Shown here: one piece after another, positions 10,528 to 23,737 of the stretch | Layout of the letters: each line of letters begins with the position of its first letter | Numbering within the stretch: the stretch's first letter is position 1 | Source of the DNA: Knufia peltigerae | Lineage: Eukaryota > Ascomycota > Eurotiomycetes > Chaetothyriales > Trichomeriaceae | DNA length: 64,000 bases | Reading direction: 5' to 3' | Assembly: GCA_030247855.1 (NCBI GenBank) | Contig: JAPDRN010000115.1 | Location: 1 to 64,000 of the forward strand | Program-made: the position numbers and the translations under genes | Notes under the pieces: model-generated | Database searches by the model: none | Seen by the model: only the letters and a program-made list of their open reading frames with translations | What the model was told of the DNA's origin: nothing

Positions 10528-13500
10528 TCATGCGCCATCAATTTCGATATCCATTGCACCCTCGTCATCCCTGCCACGGTTTCCGGAAACTTCACGCTCG
10601 AATTTGGCACCCATCTTCTCACACACGTCAATGAACTCGGCTTGCTTCTGCAGGTTCTGCGCCGCACTCAATGCCCTCATGATGACAGCCTGGTTCCGCT
10701 CCGTTGTCGCCGCGCGGAAACTGCGAACGAGGAACTCTGCGAGGGCATCCACGCCCCACGTATCGGGGACGTCGACCAATATAGCCAAAGGGTCGAAGAA
10801 GGTCGCAAACTTGCCGAGCAGATGACTCGTGCGCTCGAGACAGTCCTCCGGATCGGCAATGGCGAGGAACTCGTGGAACAAGAAATTGAACAGCTCGACC
10901 TGGACGTCGCGTGGGGGCAGGGCGCTGATGTCGATTGTGACGGCGTGAGCCGGCGCTGGGCCACCGAAATAGCAATATCGTATCGCCGTGTCGAAATCAC
11001 CAAGCCCATGCGTGAGGAGTTTCAGGGCTTGCTTATGTCGACCCTGGCGTGCATCGAGGATGATGGATTCCGACACGAGGAACTCCGAAAACGGCGCCAT
11101 GCGCTTCAAGACCATGGGGACCGAATAAGTCAGATCTTTGCCTGCACCCGAGGTCGTCGTCGTCGTCGCGTAAGCGCCGTTACCGAGCAGCTGGAGCAGG
11201 CGCAGGCGGGATTGCCACCACGGTTCGTTTGGTGCGTTTTGGTTGATGAAGTCGAGGTATGTTGGCTTCGGGGACTCGAGGGCACGGTATGACGAGTAAC
11301 TCTCCGCCAATGACGCCCTTGCGGCTTCTGATTTCTCGAGAACGGTCAGCACCGAGTCGAGATAGTATCCAATGAGATCGTCTGCGTATTTGTCGAGACC
11401 CTTGCCAAATACCAGGTGTTCGAGATATTCCTGGACAGCCCCAGGTGCATGCTCTTTCAGGAGGGGGACGACCTGTTGAGGGTTGAATTTGACCTTGGCG
11501 GTGTCGTCGGTGAAAATCTGTACTGCCATAGGAGGATTACGTTGGGCGAGCCATATGGCGTACTCTTGAACTAGGCTGGCATCTCGAATGAGGATCAGGT
11601 ACCGTCGCAGTTGAGCCTGTACAGGTGTCGTGTTCGAGCTGTAATCGACATCTTTTTCTCCTTCGATGATCCGTCTCCACGTGCCTAGGACATCACGCGC
11701 CTGTTTCCTACACTGGTACAGACGGCTAAGAACAAATAGTCGATCGTACCTTTCTAGGAGTAGAATTGCTCGGTCAAAGTCGCCCTTCCAGTGATCAACG
11801 ACATTGTTGAGCTTGGCTTTAACTGACTTTTGGGCCGGACTGTTTGGTGGTAGTGCTTGATCAAGGTATAGCAACACATGAAGCAGGGCGGCATCAACGG
11901 AATCGAAGACGTATTTCTCATCCGTTATGCTTCCATATCCTCGCTTTTCTTGCCATAGCATAAGAAAATGCCGCATCATCATCCAAAAGTCCGTAGGTGT
12001 ATCCTCGAACCCCGAGATTGGTGTTTGGAAGTTGTCGAGGAGTTCCGCCATGCCCTGATAGATCCAGATACCTTCTGGGCCGTAAAGCACCTCAGATGCT
12101 AGAGGAGGCGACAGGAGCAAGACGATTCGCGGATCCAGGCCGCCGTCGTGTAGCGTGTTCTCGACCGCTCTATAAGTATCCTCCAGTCCAGATTCAGTCG
12201 AAAGCTGAGTTTGTAGGTGCAGAAGCAGTATTAGGCTAGCTTTTTGTCTGATATAGTTCAAGGTCAGAAATTCAGTTTCATCTTTGGGCTCGCGACCATG
12301 AATAGTGGCTAGGAAGCCAAACACCTGGCTTGGCTTGACTTTTGCCAAACTATCGTCACTCAAGTATTGCATCAATCGATGCTCAAGTTGAGCAATTAGG
12401 GGATTTTGTAGGATCATATACAAGTCCCGATCATGCCAAACGACATTTCTAGTAAATGCTTGGCTGAATCGACGAGCAAGCTTGGCTTCTTCCGCTGCAC
12501 GTCTGTTGATCAATTCCAAAGACGGCTCTGCAGGAGTGTTGGTAGACTGGCTGTCGAAGAGCGCCCGTTCTTGCTCAAGCTGTTCGACAGCTGATTGAGT
12601 TCTGGGATCACTGTCCGTGCTCAAGCCGGGGGAAAGGCGTCCTGGCCCTGTTATAGAAAATGGGACAAGCTGCAAAAGCTCACCAGCATTCTTGAAAGAG
12701 TAATGTTGAGTGCTTAGGAGATGGTGCAAACCAGCTTGTGCAGACTCGATCACGGCGGGGGGGAGAGCTACCACCGTTCGTGGATGAGTTATTTCAGCCG
12801 CGTTTTCTATTTTCTGTATTTCCAGCCGTCGCTCTGGGTGCAGCTCAGTCGGTCGTAAGAGGGCGACGATAATCTTATGTTCCTCCTCAGACATAGGAGG
12901 CCCATCTTTCTCAGGCACCCAGAAATTGTCGACAAGCAAATCTTCTGGGTAGGTCTCGAATTCAATCGTTCCACGAACCACATCACCATCCAAGTTGACG
13001 AACATACCAACACCAGGCTCAGCCTCTCCTGTTCCAGTGGTCAACATGAATTCTGCTGGAAATGGTGAAAGTATGTGCGGTTTGAGGCGAGTCCGAGCCT
13101 GTAGTGCACTAGTGGTTGGCTTGCCTGGAAGCACTTCGGTTGATGCTCGAGGTCTACTTTTCGAGCGTTCATTCTCTTCTTGCCCGCCGCCTGAGTCGTC
13201 CATCGTTGCACCTGGGGAGGGTGCTCTTCCGGAACCAGTAACGCTAGGATCTGGAGGCTTCAGTCGAGAATCCTGAGAAGTATCACGCTTCCTACTGTCT
13301 GACCCGATCAGAGTTCCCATACTTGTGCTCCTGCCGTGACTGCTGACTTCAGACGGAGGCCTACCGGCGTCGCCGGGAGCCTCATCATCGGCTGGTGGGA
13401 GCGAAGATATGGGAAACAATGGTATCTTCTGCTGATGTTCTACCTCCACCAAAGCATAACTCTCATCGTCCGCAACACATGCAATGGTCTCCCTCCTACT

Positions 13501-14150
13501 CGATCTCAAGCAACGTAGATATTCGATATTATTCTTGATAGCTCTGAGCCTCTCGCCTACACGCACAAGCAGGATCCGTTTCGCCGTTGCAATCATGACC
13601 ACCGGTCCCTCAGGGTTATCTCTACCTTCATTCTCGTCTATCCCACCAATCCACTGTACGCCTGTTGGCTCTCTGTTTGGGAATGCTGGAGTGAATTCTG
13701 GTAAGGAGTAGAAGGACACAACACCATTGCACAGGACGCAAGCCTTCAGCGGGCCCGGGAGAACAAGGATTTGCTGGACACCGGGTGCATTGGTCGAGCC
13801 TGCGGACACTGCATGCCCTCTAGGCTGTAATCGGGAGGCAAGGATGAAGGTGGGAGATACATCGTCATTCTCGTTATCTGGCGGTATAGACACTAGATGA
13901 AGGACCTCCGCTGCAGATGTCCCAATGTACAAACTGTTGCCTGGAGCATGGTGAGCCACCGTTGCAGGATCACATTGACAACGTACCTACTCCAGTATTC
14001 CACACAGGTTATGGAAACCTGGTCATTGCCATCTTCTGTAGTCAGAGGAATATTTTCCAGTACCTTGCGAAGGACATATGGGCCAGATTCTGGAGGAGAT
14101 AGACGCCTTCGTTTTGGAGGTCGGGTTTCATATTTCTCTGGGGGCTCCAT
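10528..14150 (-). CDS. vps3: Vps3/TRAP1-like CORVET tethering subunit
   Basis: Model: exons 14150-13991 and 13940-10528 around a 50-bp GT-AG intron, 1190 residues. The junction restores the strand-like run CVEYWSNSLYIGTSAAEVLHLV. The N-terminal third looks like a CNH/beta-propeller domain. A disordered Ser/Pro region follows (~residues 230-330). The C-terminal half is alpha-solenoid and carries stretches typical of the Vps39/TRAP1 family: WLAQRNPPMAVQIFTDD, EYLEHLVFGK and LAEFLVRSFRAATTERN. Vps3 is the CORVET-specific subunit that binds Rab5/Vps21 on early endosomes; its paralogue Vps39/Vam6 works in HOPS. I prefer Vps3 because of the N-terminal pattern, but Vps39 is not fully excluded. It is transcribed divergently from the CASP gene. 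Confidence 0.72.
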
Positions 14151-14475
14151 TCCGAAAGCACAACAACTTTAGTTCATGTTGCTGGTATGGCTCAGTCCCT
14201 CCTGAATGCTAGAAGGTCTAGCTCACTTGAGCGTGGCTGTATAGCAGTTGTTTAGAAGTCAAGAATCATTCATCGACTGCGCTCAAGGGCACAATGCGGA
14301 GGATTACATAAGGCAGCGTAATTCCGGCCATCTTTCCTGTTGACGCGTTCATGGGGTTCTAGGGACGGAGTACTAAGTACTCCGTACGTGTAATAAAGTC
14401 TGAGATTCGGTTATGAACAATTGTTTCCAGCACGTTGCTATTATGATAGCCCTGGCTGTCTATACTTGAGGAGCA
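14151..14475. promoter_or_regulatory. Shared divergent promoter region of vps3-like and CASP genes
   Basis: 325 bp separate two start codons on opposite strands. It contains the near-palindrome ACGGAGTACTAAGTACTCCGT (around 14365-14384), which includes the recurrent octamer ACTCCGTA. That this region drives both genes is inferred only from the arrangement. Confidence 0.5.
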
Positions 14476-16763
14476 ATGGATGCTCTGGCCCTTTCAGAGG
14501 CCAGCGTCCCCCATGGGAACAATGCAGCCAGCGATAATGGTGCTGAAGACACTTCCTCAACGCAGGGCGACAACAAATTTCAGCGGGCCATAGCTGCATG
14601 GCGCAGTATGTGTTGTATCTCCTCAGAAGTCCTTGGAGATACTAATCGTTTTAGACATCGATCTCTCGTCGTTGATGCCACAGCTGGACTCTACCGCCTC
14701 CGAAATAGTGTCACAGCAAAGAGACGCTTTGCTTGAACGTAAAGAATTGGCTCAGAAAACGAAGGATTTCAGAAAGCTAGAAGACGCTGCAAAGTTGACA
14801 GAGTACAAAGCTTTGCTGAAGTGTTGGTTGCCACCCTTTGCTCCATGGTCGTTACTGACGCCCTGTAGCTTACCAGTCCTTCATCGATCTGATAACTGGT
14901 CATGGCAAGGCATCTTCGTCTGCCTTTCTCCAACTATACCAGCCTCTATCCGAAGCGCCTGATCCATTTCCTCTACTCGAAGCATCTGTTGACTCCCTTG
15001 TTGCGTCCGAGGATACCGTCCCTAGACTTACAACCGAGAACCAGCAACTGTTGGCCAGGGTGAATAAGCTGAGTGCACAATTAGAGGAGACGGAAAAGAA
15101 ATTGCAAGATGAGAGCAATTCCAGGCGAGAGGCAGAAGCGGGATCGGGAAGCCGCGTACAAGAAATTGAACAGAAATGGGAGAAAGTCCTGGAAGAGAAG
15201 CAGAATAACTGGACTTCGAGAGAACAAGCTCTGGAAGAGAAGGTCGAGAACCAGGACAGGCTATTGAAGGAGTTGAAGGCGAACTACGAGGTTTCGCAGA
15301 GACTACAAGACGGCACAGCTGAGAGTGTTTCGTCTAAGGCTGCATCCGCAGAGTTGGAAATGGTGCATTCAGAACTCGAGAAGACCAGTGCCCGTTTGGC
15401 CGAAGTCGAAGCCAGGAATGAACAATTGCGCCTAGATCTTGCACGGGCATCGCAGGATGCAGCAAGACATGAGATCGAAGAAGATCCGACGTACCTACGA
15501 CTTCAATCCGAGAACTCCTCCCTCCTGAGGAAGATTGAATCCGCTCGGTTTGAGAAAGAAACCGAGAAGCGGACATGGGAAGATAAACTCCGTCAAGCAG
15601 AGCGACAAAGATCACAACTATCAGGTGAGAACGAAGAACTACGGACCAAGATCAACAAATGGTCGGATTACGACGACCTGAAGCGCGAGCTCGATACCCT
15701 ACGATCTCTTGAGTTGTCAGTCGAGGACGATGACAATGCTGATGATGGACCCACGAATGGATGGGCCGAAGCTGGCAACAAACAATCTCTTGAACAATTG
15801 CTTCTAGCACGTAACAAGAAATTAAGCAATGAGCTAACCTTGCTTCGAGTATCGCACCAAGATTTACAACGTCAACTCGAGGAACATCAAGAAGAACTCT
15901 CTCGAACGAATGCAGAGCTAGAGAAGTCTCAAAAGCTCTCTTCAACCCTGGAAAATGATCTGTTAAGAATACAGGAGGAAGCAGCGAATGCACTTCCATC
16001 TTCCGGTATGTCGGTGGCTGGTACTTATGTGTCACGGCATCCAACCAGTTCTCTACGACGTGGAAGAGCATCACCCACCTCGTCCATTATTTCGGGCTAT
16101 GAGATGCAACCTCGGGGAAATACTCTCGAATCCTTGCGAGCAGGCGAACCTGTTGGAGGAGGCTCGGGTATCTTGCCAATGATTCAAGCTCAACGAGACA
16201 GGTTCAAGCAAAAGAATCAGCAGCTCGAAGAAGAGCTCTCCAACACATACGCGACAGTCACTTCATTGCGCCAAGAGGTCGCATCGCTCCAGAAGGACAA
16301 CCTCAATCTGTACGAAAAGTCCAGATACGTGTCGGCGTATAGCCGTGGGCCTACCGCCACCTCCTCTGCTTCATATGGGGGATCGCCGGGTCATATGTCC
16401 GTACAGATATCGGACGATAGCACTTCAAATCGATGGAAGTCGCAGTACGAGGCCAATATCTCACCCTTTGCCGCCTTCCGAGGTCGGGAGGCCGCACGTG
16501 CCTATAAACGCATGAGCCTTCCTGAGCGGGTCATCTTCTCTTTGACCAGGATCGTCCTTGCCACCAGGACTTCGCGCAACCTCTTTGCCGCGTACTGCAT
16601 GGCACTCCATCTCTTGGTTTTCTTGATGCTATATTGGATGGGCGCAGCCGATGTTGACCGCACTGCTGTTCACCTCGGAGAAGCCGCGGTAGCAGCTGGT
16701 GGCGCTGCTCTCCGAGCTCCGGATTCGAATGCAGTCGAATGGCATCAGGAGGAATTCGGTTGA
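14476..16763 (+). CDS. coy1: Golgi golgin CASP / Coy1 homologue
   Basis: Model: exons 14476-14605, 14655-14822 and 14869-16763, 730 residues. Intron 2 uses a GTTGGT donor and a CTGAC branch point. The spliced N-terminus reads as the CASP consensus (AWRNIDLSSLMPQLDSTA, then RKELAQKTKDFRKLEDA and SEAPDPFPLLEASVDSL). A long heptad-rich coiled coil follows to about residue 600. Near the end are ISPFAAFRGREAARAYKRM and a single membrane span in the last ~60 residues (FAAYCMALHLLVFLMLYW). CASP proteins are tail-anchored Golgi coiled-coil proteins that work with tethers such as COG and golgin-84 in retrograde traffic. Length and architecture match the family. Confidence 0.93.
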
Positions 16764-18806
16764 TCCTCATTCAGGGTACCTTGGTCTTGTCGCTTTTGCG
16801 ATATGCAAAGTACCTGATTCCATGCCAGTTCACCTTTCTTGTCTGTTTCATCCTGCCTCTAGTCTCTGCTTAACGTTAACCCGTGGGTTTGCGCAAGGGA
16901 AAGGGTCTACGCTATGTATCGGGGAAGATATGTGCTCGCCGCCCAACTCGTTGGCAGAGAAGCCATGTTGCTTAGACGGACGGAGGATTCTGCGCGCCGT
17001 CGCACCATTCACCGAATGGGAATAGAATATCTTTGGCTCCTTTTCCAAGACGACGGCGATGGTCCTTTTCATGAGTGCTTCGCAACTTTGGAAATATGTA
17101 TGTGCAAGTGTATATGCATGTATACGGGGCAGTCAGACTCCGTGTTAATAGACAACAGGCTAAAAAAATTACTCCTGTTCACCATGGGAAGCGGCTGTTT
17201 CAGATTCAAGGCAAAAGGCTGACAAGGGAAGTCGATGATGAAGACCGACATCGCCTCCTTCTGCAGGGCATTTTGCGGTCATCCTAAATCCATACCGCCG
17301 GCGGGCTGACTGTAGGGCCAAAAAGGATGCAGGCAGTTGTAGGCGATGCCCTCTCTATTGTGAGGGGACAATTCGCAACGTGGCGCGTGCTCCTTTGTCA
17401 TGCTGCCATTGAAGAGCTGCGCATAACCATGTTCAAGGCCGACTCAAAGTTGTTCTGGGTTCGGTGGTGATCTTACTCCGTGCCCAGTTCGCAAATTTCG
17501 CACTCACCATTATGGAAGCCTCGGGGATGATGGAAGGCCTGAAGGCTTCCGCTTCCCATATTGAGCTAAGCTATGGGGTTCGTAGGCACCTACTCCGTAC
17601 CCATGTATGTACATAGGTACCCCGTACGTAAGCACAGTGTCACTGTCTCACTCCCACTGGTGGTGTATTGTCACTGCACAAGGTTCGCCGGCGTGGGCTA
17701 TAGCAACAACGTCCGACCCGGAAGTGGCCTCAGTTGCGCCAGACACTCATATTTTGTCTCCAAGTTATCCCAGGACCCAGAGGAGACACCAGGCCATCCC
17801 GGCGCCATTGCTTCTTTTTTGGGACTGCGGATATGCCTTGTAATTGATGAGCTGCCTGATGGGCTTTGTAAGCGCTGTCAAGGTGGTCAAGCTGCGGTCG
17901 AAACTGCTCGTCGACCTTTGTAGCGGCCTAGACTGTCGAGGTCGAAGGGAGGGTCGATTGGTTCTCCCTTGGCGAGATTTCTGAAACCGACAAAAGATGG
18001 TGAACCTTCTCTGAACCCTTCTTGCCCCATCAGACGACCGACTTCTCTAACAGCCGGGCTGCTTTGTTGTATGCGCGTCATGCAGTGGTCGGATGCAGAG
18101 GCTGCAAGGTTCCTCGACGCTGGGTGGTCGGAGGGCGGTTGGGAGGGCGGCTATGAAACAGCCAGAGAGAAGCGATAGGGGAGGAAGAGAAGGCCCCGTC
18201 GATGCCGCTAACATGCCACCTGCAGTGTGGTCGACGACCAGGGCAATGCAGAGCCACGAGTGGTTGGCCTGATGCCTCTAACCAGGCGAGTTCCAAGGCC
18301 CGTTGCCGCCAGCGCCAATACGCGTCCTTCTAATTCTGTACCACCACCGCCAAACCCTGGTCGATCATCAGAGCCGACGGCAAATCTCCCCTTGCCGCCT
18401 CGTGCTGCCCTTCATGCACGCCCGAACCAGCCTCCACTCTTCGCTAGCTAACGGGCCAATCGCGAATGCTGGGTGGCCGAAGATAGAAACATGGGCTCTG
18501 CAATCCTCTCTGACGAGATGACAACCATCCTATCCCAGTCCGGCATGGCAGTCCTCATTACCATGGGCCATCATGGCCATATAATCCGGCGGCTGGTCTG
18601 CCACAAGGTCACTTTCTTCCCTTTTGTTCCTCATATACTGTCTCCTTGCTCCGAAGTGTCGGCGAGGCATTTCATTTTCCTTTGGACTTTCATTATCTTC
18701 CTACCGCGTTTCCATTGCCGTCAGATCGATCTGCAGGTCAGACCTTCGAGAAGTCGTCTAATCTCTATTTTGTAATCGTCGTCGCCGCTGTCGATCTTTC
18801 CTCAGG
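16764..18806. other. Gene-free stretch, 2.0 kb
   Basis: Several overlapping short frames on both strands without domain signatures. One ACTCCGTA octamer (17592-17599) next to a 24-bp near-palindrome (17597-17620). The last ~250 bases are pyrimidine-rich and are the likely promoter and leader of the DUF3455 gene. Confidence 0.5.
17597..17620. repeat. 24-bp near-palindrome
   Basis: GTACCCATGTAT followed by GTACATAGGTAC. The two arms are reverse complements apart from two mismatched pairs. It directly follows an ACTCCGTA octamer. Confidence 0.7.
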
Positions 18807-19616
18807 ATGAAGTACCTATTCACCATTGCCTGCCTGGCAGCCTCAGTACTGGCCGCACCGGCTCCTCCGAAGGGGACTTTCGAGTGGACCCCGACACTGG
18901 CGGGATATATGGATGTCGTCTTCAGCTACATCCAGCAAGCCAAATCAGGCGCCGCTTCACCCACATGCGACCTCGCAAAGGCTGCAATGCCTGTGGCACC
19001 CACTCCGTTACCGACCCCGTCTGGTCTCACTCTTCAGCATGTGGCTCTGGGAAGAGGTGTACAGGTGAGTGTGCCCGTGCTTGCCGACAAGATACTTTCT
19101 GATTGACCTACTCGATAGAACTATACCTGTGCCAACGCGACCGCCACTCCAGCTGCGGTTGGAGCTGTCGCCCGCTTCTACAATGTGTCCTGTGTCGCCT
19201 CCGACTGGCCTGACCTGTTGCCCATCATGCCCAATCTGGCTCTGCAATATCCATTGCCCGCAGATCCCACTGGCGACCTAGAGCCATCAAACTTGGTCCT
19301 GACGACCCACCACTACTTTGCCAACACGACCACACCTGTCTTCGCCTTTGACGCGCCCGAGTCGCCAGACTTTGGGAGGGTCTTTACTCAGAAAGTCAAT
19401 TCGTCCGAGGCTCCAACGAACTCGGTCGTGGGGCCCAATGGTCAAGGCAATGGTGCAGTGGCCTGGCTGTATCTCACATCTCGAGCAGATACGGTCAGCG
19501 AGATCAAGGCCGTCTACCGACTAAGCACAGCTGGAGGCAACCCCCCAGCAACATGCCAAGGGCAGGATTCAGCATTCAGTGTCGACTATTCCGCACTGTA
19601 TTGGTTCTATTCGTGA
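18807..19616 (+). CDS. Secreted DUF3455 family protein
   Basis: Model: exons 18807-19064 and 19119-19616 around a 54-bp GT-AG intron, 251 residues. The N-terminus MKYLFTIACLAASVLAAPAP is a clean signal peptide with an Ala-rich cleavage site. The mature part fits DUF3455: ALGRGVQNYTC across the splice site, then TTHHYF, GAVAWLYLTSR, and a C-terminal YRLSTAGGNPPATC motif. DUF3455 proteins are small secreted or cell-surface fungal proteins with no established biochemical function. Conserved cysteines suggest disulfides. It is isolated in a gene-poor region. Confidence 0.85.
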
Positions 19617-21473
19617 AGGTTGGAATAAAACATCGATTCTTGTTTCCTTCTTTCGTTTTCTTGAGGCGTTTTGTGTTCATGTGGATGGTGGTGTTTTGAC
19701 AAAAGATTTTCCAGGCTGCCATTAGAGTCTTGATCGACCCGATATACGATCTCAAGTAATGGATATCATGGTAGTACATACTCTGTAGGCGCAGACGATT
19801 TCCTTCTTCTTCTCAACGACGACACTTTTCAGAAATGATGACAGTCATCACCAAATTTCATTCCCAGAGGCTCTGGTAGCTTGATATTCACCTTCTGCCT
19901 AATAATACTCCTTAACGTTCTGTCGAACAATCTGAGACAGTCAATGCCTCTTTTTTCTGGGGTTCGTATTCATACTTAGTCATCCCGTCAGGATCTTATC
20001 CATCAGGGCGCCCAATCGGAAATCTTAAACGTCTGTACGGAGTAAGTTCCACTGCTTCACCTCGGACTTCAGATCCTCTCCACTGTGACTTTTTCTAGAC
20101 GATTACTATACTTCCACGACATGACTTCAATTGGAATCGTCAGTCGCTCTTCACCCAATGGTTCATGTCTCCATAATGTCTCACTCCGTTCGATGAGAAC
20201 CTTTGGTCCGGGGTTTAGGACGGCACAAATTTCCCCCGGAGTTCCACAATGAATGAACATGATAGAGTGGTTCACCAGGAGCCGAGCAACTCAAGCATTT
20301 TTAGTCTTTCTTCAATGCGAGAACCGTATATCTCAATTGTCTTCCATTTAAGCTCAATCCGACGATCTCAAACCAATCAGTCGTTGAAAACCAGGACTGT
20401 CAAACAACGCAAAATGGACCTGTGTCGTTCTCAGACCTGTTATAGTTTGCGAGCTGGGTCTATATGTTCGTAGGTCAGGTAAGTTAGGAACAAGGCGGGC
20501 AGAGAACCCTTGGCCTCAGTCCCTCGACTTCAAAAAACACGTCAGTGTGAGTCTGGCCAACGTCCCCTCGAGCATTTACTGCGATTCAGTAGGCTCGGCA
20601 TAGATCTCTCGCTCGACAGGGGCTTAGTCGATACTCTTCTCAGAGCTGGCGTCCTACCTGCTTTCCCAGCATCTCATGCTCCGTTCTGTAACAAAATTTT
20701 ATATATATATATGTCCCTCCAGCCTTCCAGTTTTCTTCCGCAATGCTCTGTGCGAAGGGTGTATCTCTGGTTCCTATGGGAATCTCCCTTGAAATCTGCC
20801 TCCACAGCTGAACGATATTGCTTCAAAGTGGACCGGTCACTGCCAATCCACTATGACTGGACTCACTCCCTGGAAAAAACTTCCTGTACAGGTGTACCAT
20901 GGGAATCTGCTTAGTGTAGGCCAGTCCGGTCAAACAAGGCACACCTGGTCTTCGTTGAACACGCAAAGAGAGAGCAGACACAGTGCGAGTGGACCAGCAT
21001 GGAGTGGTCTCATTGGGGGATCTCTAGACGTTGAAAACAGCGCGACGACCGTGGAGAGTGTGCTTGCTGCTGTCTCGCACTGTGGAGCTGTGGAAGTTGC
21101 GATATGGATGCCTCACCTGCCCGTGGACACCTCCATGGACTAGCTCATTGGCCGTGACTGTCTGAAACCGCTTTCCTAACCAAATACCTCTTCACATTGG
21201 AAAAAGTCTATACAGCGAACTCGATGGATAGACTATGTTGTTCAGCAGTGATAAGTGTCGCTCCTGCTCCCCCGAGGAGAGGTCTTTCCTCCAAGGACAG
21301 AAACTTCTCACATCTGAACGGTTGATATGCTATTGAATCGCAAGACTTTGATCTAGCCAAACAATATCATACAGCCTTCTCAGATACGAGCGTTAGCAAC
21401 AGCAATCAATCATACACGACACCTTTTCAATATCCTGTCCCTCATATCCCATCACCTCTATTGCTCAAAACAA
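19617..21473. other. Gene-free stretch, 1.9 kb
   Basis: No supported gene. Contains an ACTCCGTA octamer in reverse orientation (20036-20043) and a short (AT)n run near 20700. Open frames on both strands lack recognisable features. Confidence 0.5.
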
Positions 21474-22142
21474 ATGGAAGACTTCTGTCCAGAGATTAGC
21501 AAGCTTCATGCTGCGTATAAGCCAGCCACGGATCGTGTTCTCCGTTGGATCAGGGTCGCTTCCGGCGTGCCAATGTCCGAATGGAGAACTACATCTGTGA
21601 GTTCGCATTTCAAACTGGCTGATAAGCTTGTCCACAAAGGTACCCCGATGCCTGAGGACATTCTTTTCGAGCTCAACACGGCTATCGATAGCCGATATCA
21701 AGTTGCAGAGAACTTGGCCTGGCAGGGAAACGCAGATCAGGGTCACACCCACATGATCTATACGCTCATGAGGATTCTGCACTTGTTCTGGCCTCGATCA
21801 CCGCAGGCAACCCCACAGATGGTGGGACAGGGGCAGCTGTACGCAGCAGTACCGAGCATTGCTTGTGCTCAGGATTGGCGGGAGTGTCCTTCGCCTACCG
21901 AAGGCACATACCAACCTGTCGGACAACAGCAACAACAACAACCGCCGCCGCCGCCGCCGCCGCTACCACAGCCTGTTTTTTTCTCCCCTGGCGCACCCCT
22001 GATCTATGCCAATCCAATGCCTGAACAACAACTGCCACCACCACAGCCTGTGTTCTCCCCTGGCATACACCAGGTCTATACCAAACCCATGCCTGAATAC
22101 TTTGAATTTGTTCCTGGTAATCAACAATACTTCTTCAACTAA
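21474..22142 (+). CDS. DUF6604-like N-terminal domain protein with Pro/Gln-rich tail
   Basis: Single exon of 222 residues. Residues ~10-110 (AYKPATDRVLRWIRVAS, then LNTAIDSRYQVAENL and HTHMIYTLMRIL) resemble the start of fungal DUF6604 proteins, a helical domain of unknown function usually found at the head of larger proteins. Here the domain is followed only by a low-complexity tail with Q8-type and P7-type runs and repeats of the form PVFFSPG/PVFSPG and NPMPEQ/KPMPEY. The gene may therefore be a short family member or a truncated copy. No signal peptide or membrane segment. Confidence 0.6.
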   Translation: MEDFCPEISKLHAAYKPATDRVLRWIRVASGVPMSEWRTTSVSSHFKLADKLVHKGTPMPEDILFELNTAIDSRYQVAENLAWQGNADQGHTHMIYTLMRILHLFWPRSPQATPQMVGQGQLYAAVPSIACAQDWRECPSPTEGTYQPVGQQQQQQPPPPPPPLPQPVFFSPGAPLIYANPMPEQQLPPPQPVFSPGIHQVYTKPMPEYFEFVPGNQQYFFN

Positions 22143-22947
22143 ACTGGGATCAATCTCTGCGGCACGTCAGACAAATCAATCATTGGAGGACCTAACCACT
22201 CGACATCGCCAACTTTAACAAATACCATGACGATGTCACTGCAAATACAGACGACAACTTACAAAGACAAGATCTGCGTCATCGTCGTCATCATCGAATC
22301 AATCTCAAGCAGCATATCGATGAATATGAGACGACAAATACTTGACATCTCTTTCTCTTGCCAAGCAGCGTACAATACTTGCTTCTCAAGCAAATCTGTC
22401 AACCTTCATTTAGGATGTCTACAACAATATACTTTTTAGGGTATAAATGATTCTGCAGAACGCGGGGATAGTGGTATAGGATAGTGATAGGATAGGGACG
22501 AACGTCGTTGATGGGATATCGGCTGGGAGGCCAGGTTCACATTGGAGGATTGGATGGGTATACTTGAAATGGAGAGATATTTTACAAGTACATCAAAGGG
22601 ATGATTTAGGAAGGCTTCATCGGTGGGAGGAGTATGATGATTATTTACATTCTCCATTGGCATTGGAAGAATCAATGAAACATGTAAAGCCAACATTTTG
22701 TCGTTTGTTGCATGATTGTTCGTTGCTTTGCAGTTGCCACTTGTGAGGTTTTGATGCTGAACATCTCGACGGCAAGCCAGCGGTGACACACACCGCGCGG
22801 TCCGGCGCCACAATGATCCGTGCCGGTCCCTTCTTTTGTCGATCGTTTCTACCAGATACGGACTAGATCGTGGTCTGGATGACATCATACCATTTGCTTG
22901 CGCGTTAACGAGACAAACCTGGAAATCAAGGACAACGCAACCTGGAG

Positions 22948-22968
22948 GAGTACGAGTACGAGTACGAC
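22948..22968. repeat. (GAGTAC)n hexamer tract
   Basis: Three and a half GAGTAC units in a row. Related tracts occur at about 8399-8428 and 42060-42087. Confidence 0.85.
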
Positions 22969-23057
22969 TACATCGTCTGACAACCATGGCAGGTGTGCAT
23001 ATGGATCAGAAAAAGGAAGGCTTGAAAAAGATGGGGTTTTTTGTTCAAGTAGAAGGG

Positions 23058-23088
<31 letters not shown>
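23058..23088. repeat. (AAT)n microsatellite
   Basis: Uninterrupted AAT repeats, about ten units, in intergenic DNA. Confidence 0.95.
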
Positions 23089-23092
<4 letters not shown>

Positions 23093-23713
23093 GACCTCGT
23101 CGACCTGTTCCCTACTGGTATGAAATAAACCACCACCGTCCGCGGGGAGGGGGTTGGCACGACCAGTATACAACTAGTACAAGATCCCGCGACGACAAAA
23201 CCTCCAGACCAGACATAATTACCTACTCCAGACATAAATGCTCCGAAAATTCCACTGACCAACAATAATCATCATCACCAGAAGATTCTTTGCAACTCGT
23301 TCGTACCCTGTGTTTGTCGGGTCGAATAGGGACGATCCTGAAGCGTATACAAGTGTACTCTGTTTCAGGCAACACACAAAAACTAACCCCCGACCGATAA
23401 TACTTACTGGTCCTCGATCGATTGATTGATTGATTCGCGCCTTCCTTTTGCCAACATACCTCCTCGACTCATCACGTTTCCTTGCACAAAAAAAAGTTAC
23501 AACAACGCCTCGACAATATTTTTGGGGGGTTCTGGAGGCTCTTATTTCAGAAACCTCACGCGCGGGCTCTTCAACATCAAACAATCTGCCCAAAAAGTCT
23601 TTTTTTCTTTCTCTTTCGAATCTTGACTTTCCTCCCAAATTCTATTTTAACCCGAGATTATCCTTATTGATTCCCATCGACAACCCTTACCTGACTACCT
23701 ACTGTGTATGAAA

Positions 23714-23737
23714 TACACACACACGCGCGCGCGCGCA
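23714..23737. repeat. Alternating purine-pyrimidine (CA)n(CG)n tract
   Basis: CACACACA passes directly into CGCGCGCGCGCG. Such alternating tracts can adopt Z-DNA. Confidence 0.9.

Noticed and set aside
17887..18296. Minus-strand frames that look briefly protein-like (for example DPPFDLDSLGRYKGRR)
   Set aside because: I could not join them into a gene with a start and consistent splice sites, and recognise no family.
20690..20715. AT repeat as a possible origin or telomere-like element
   Set aside because: Only a short (TA)n run with no other feature.
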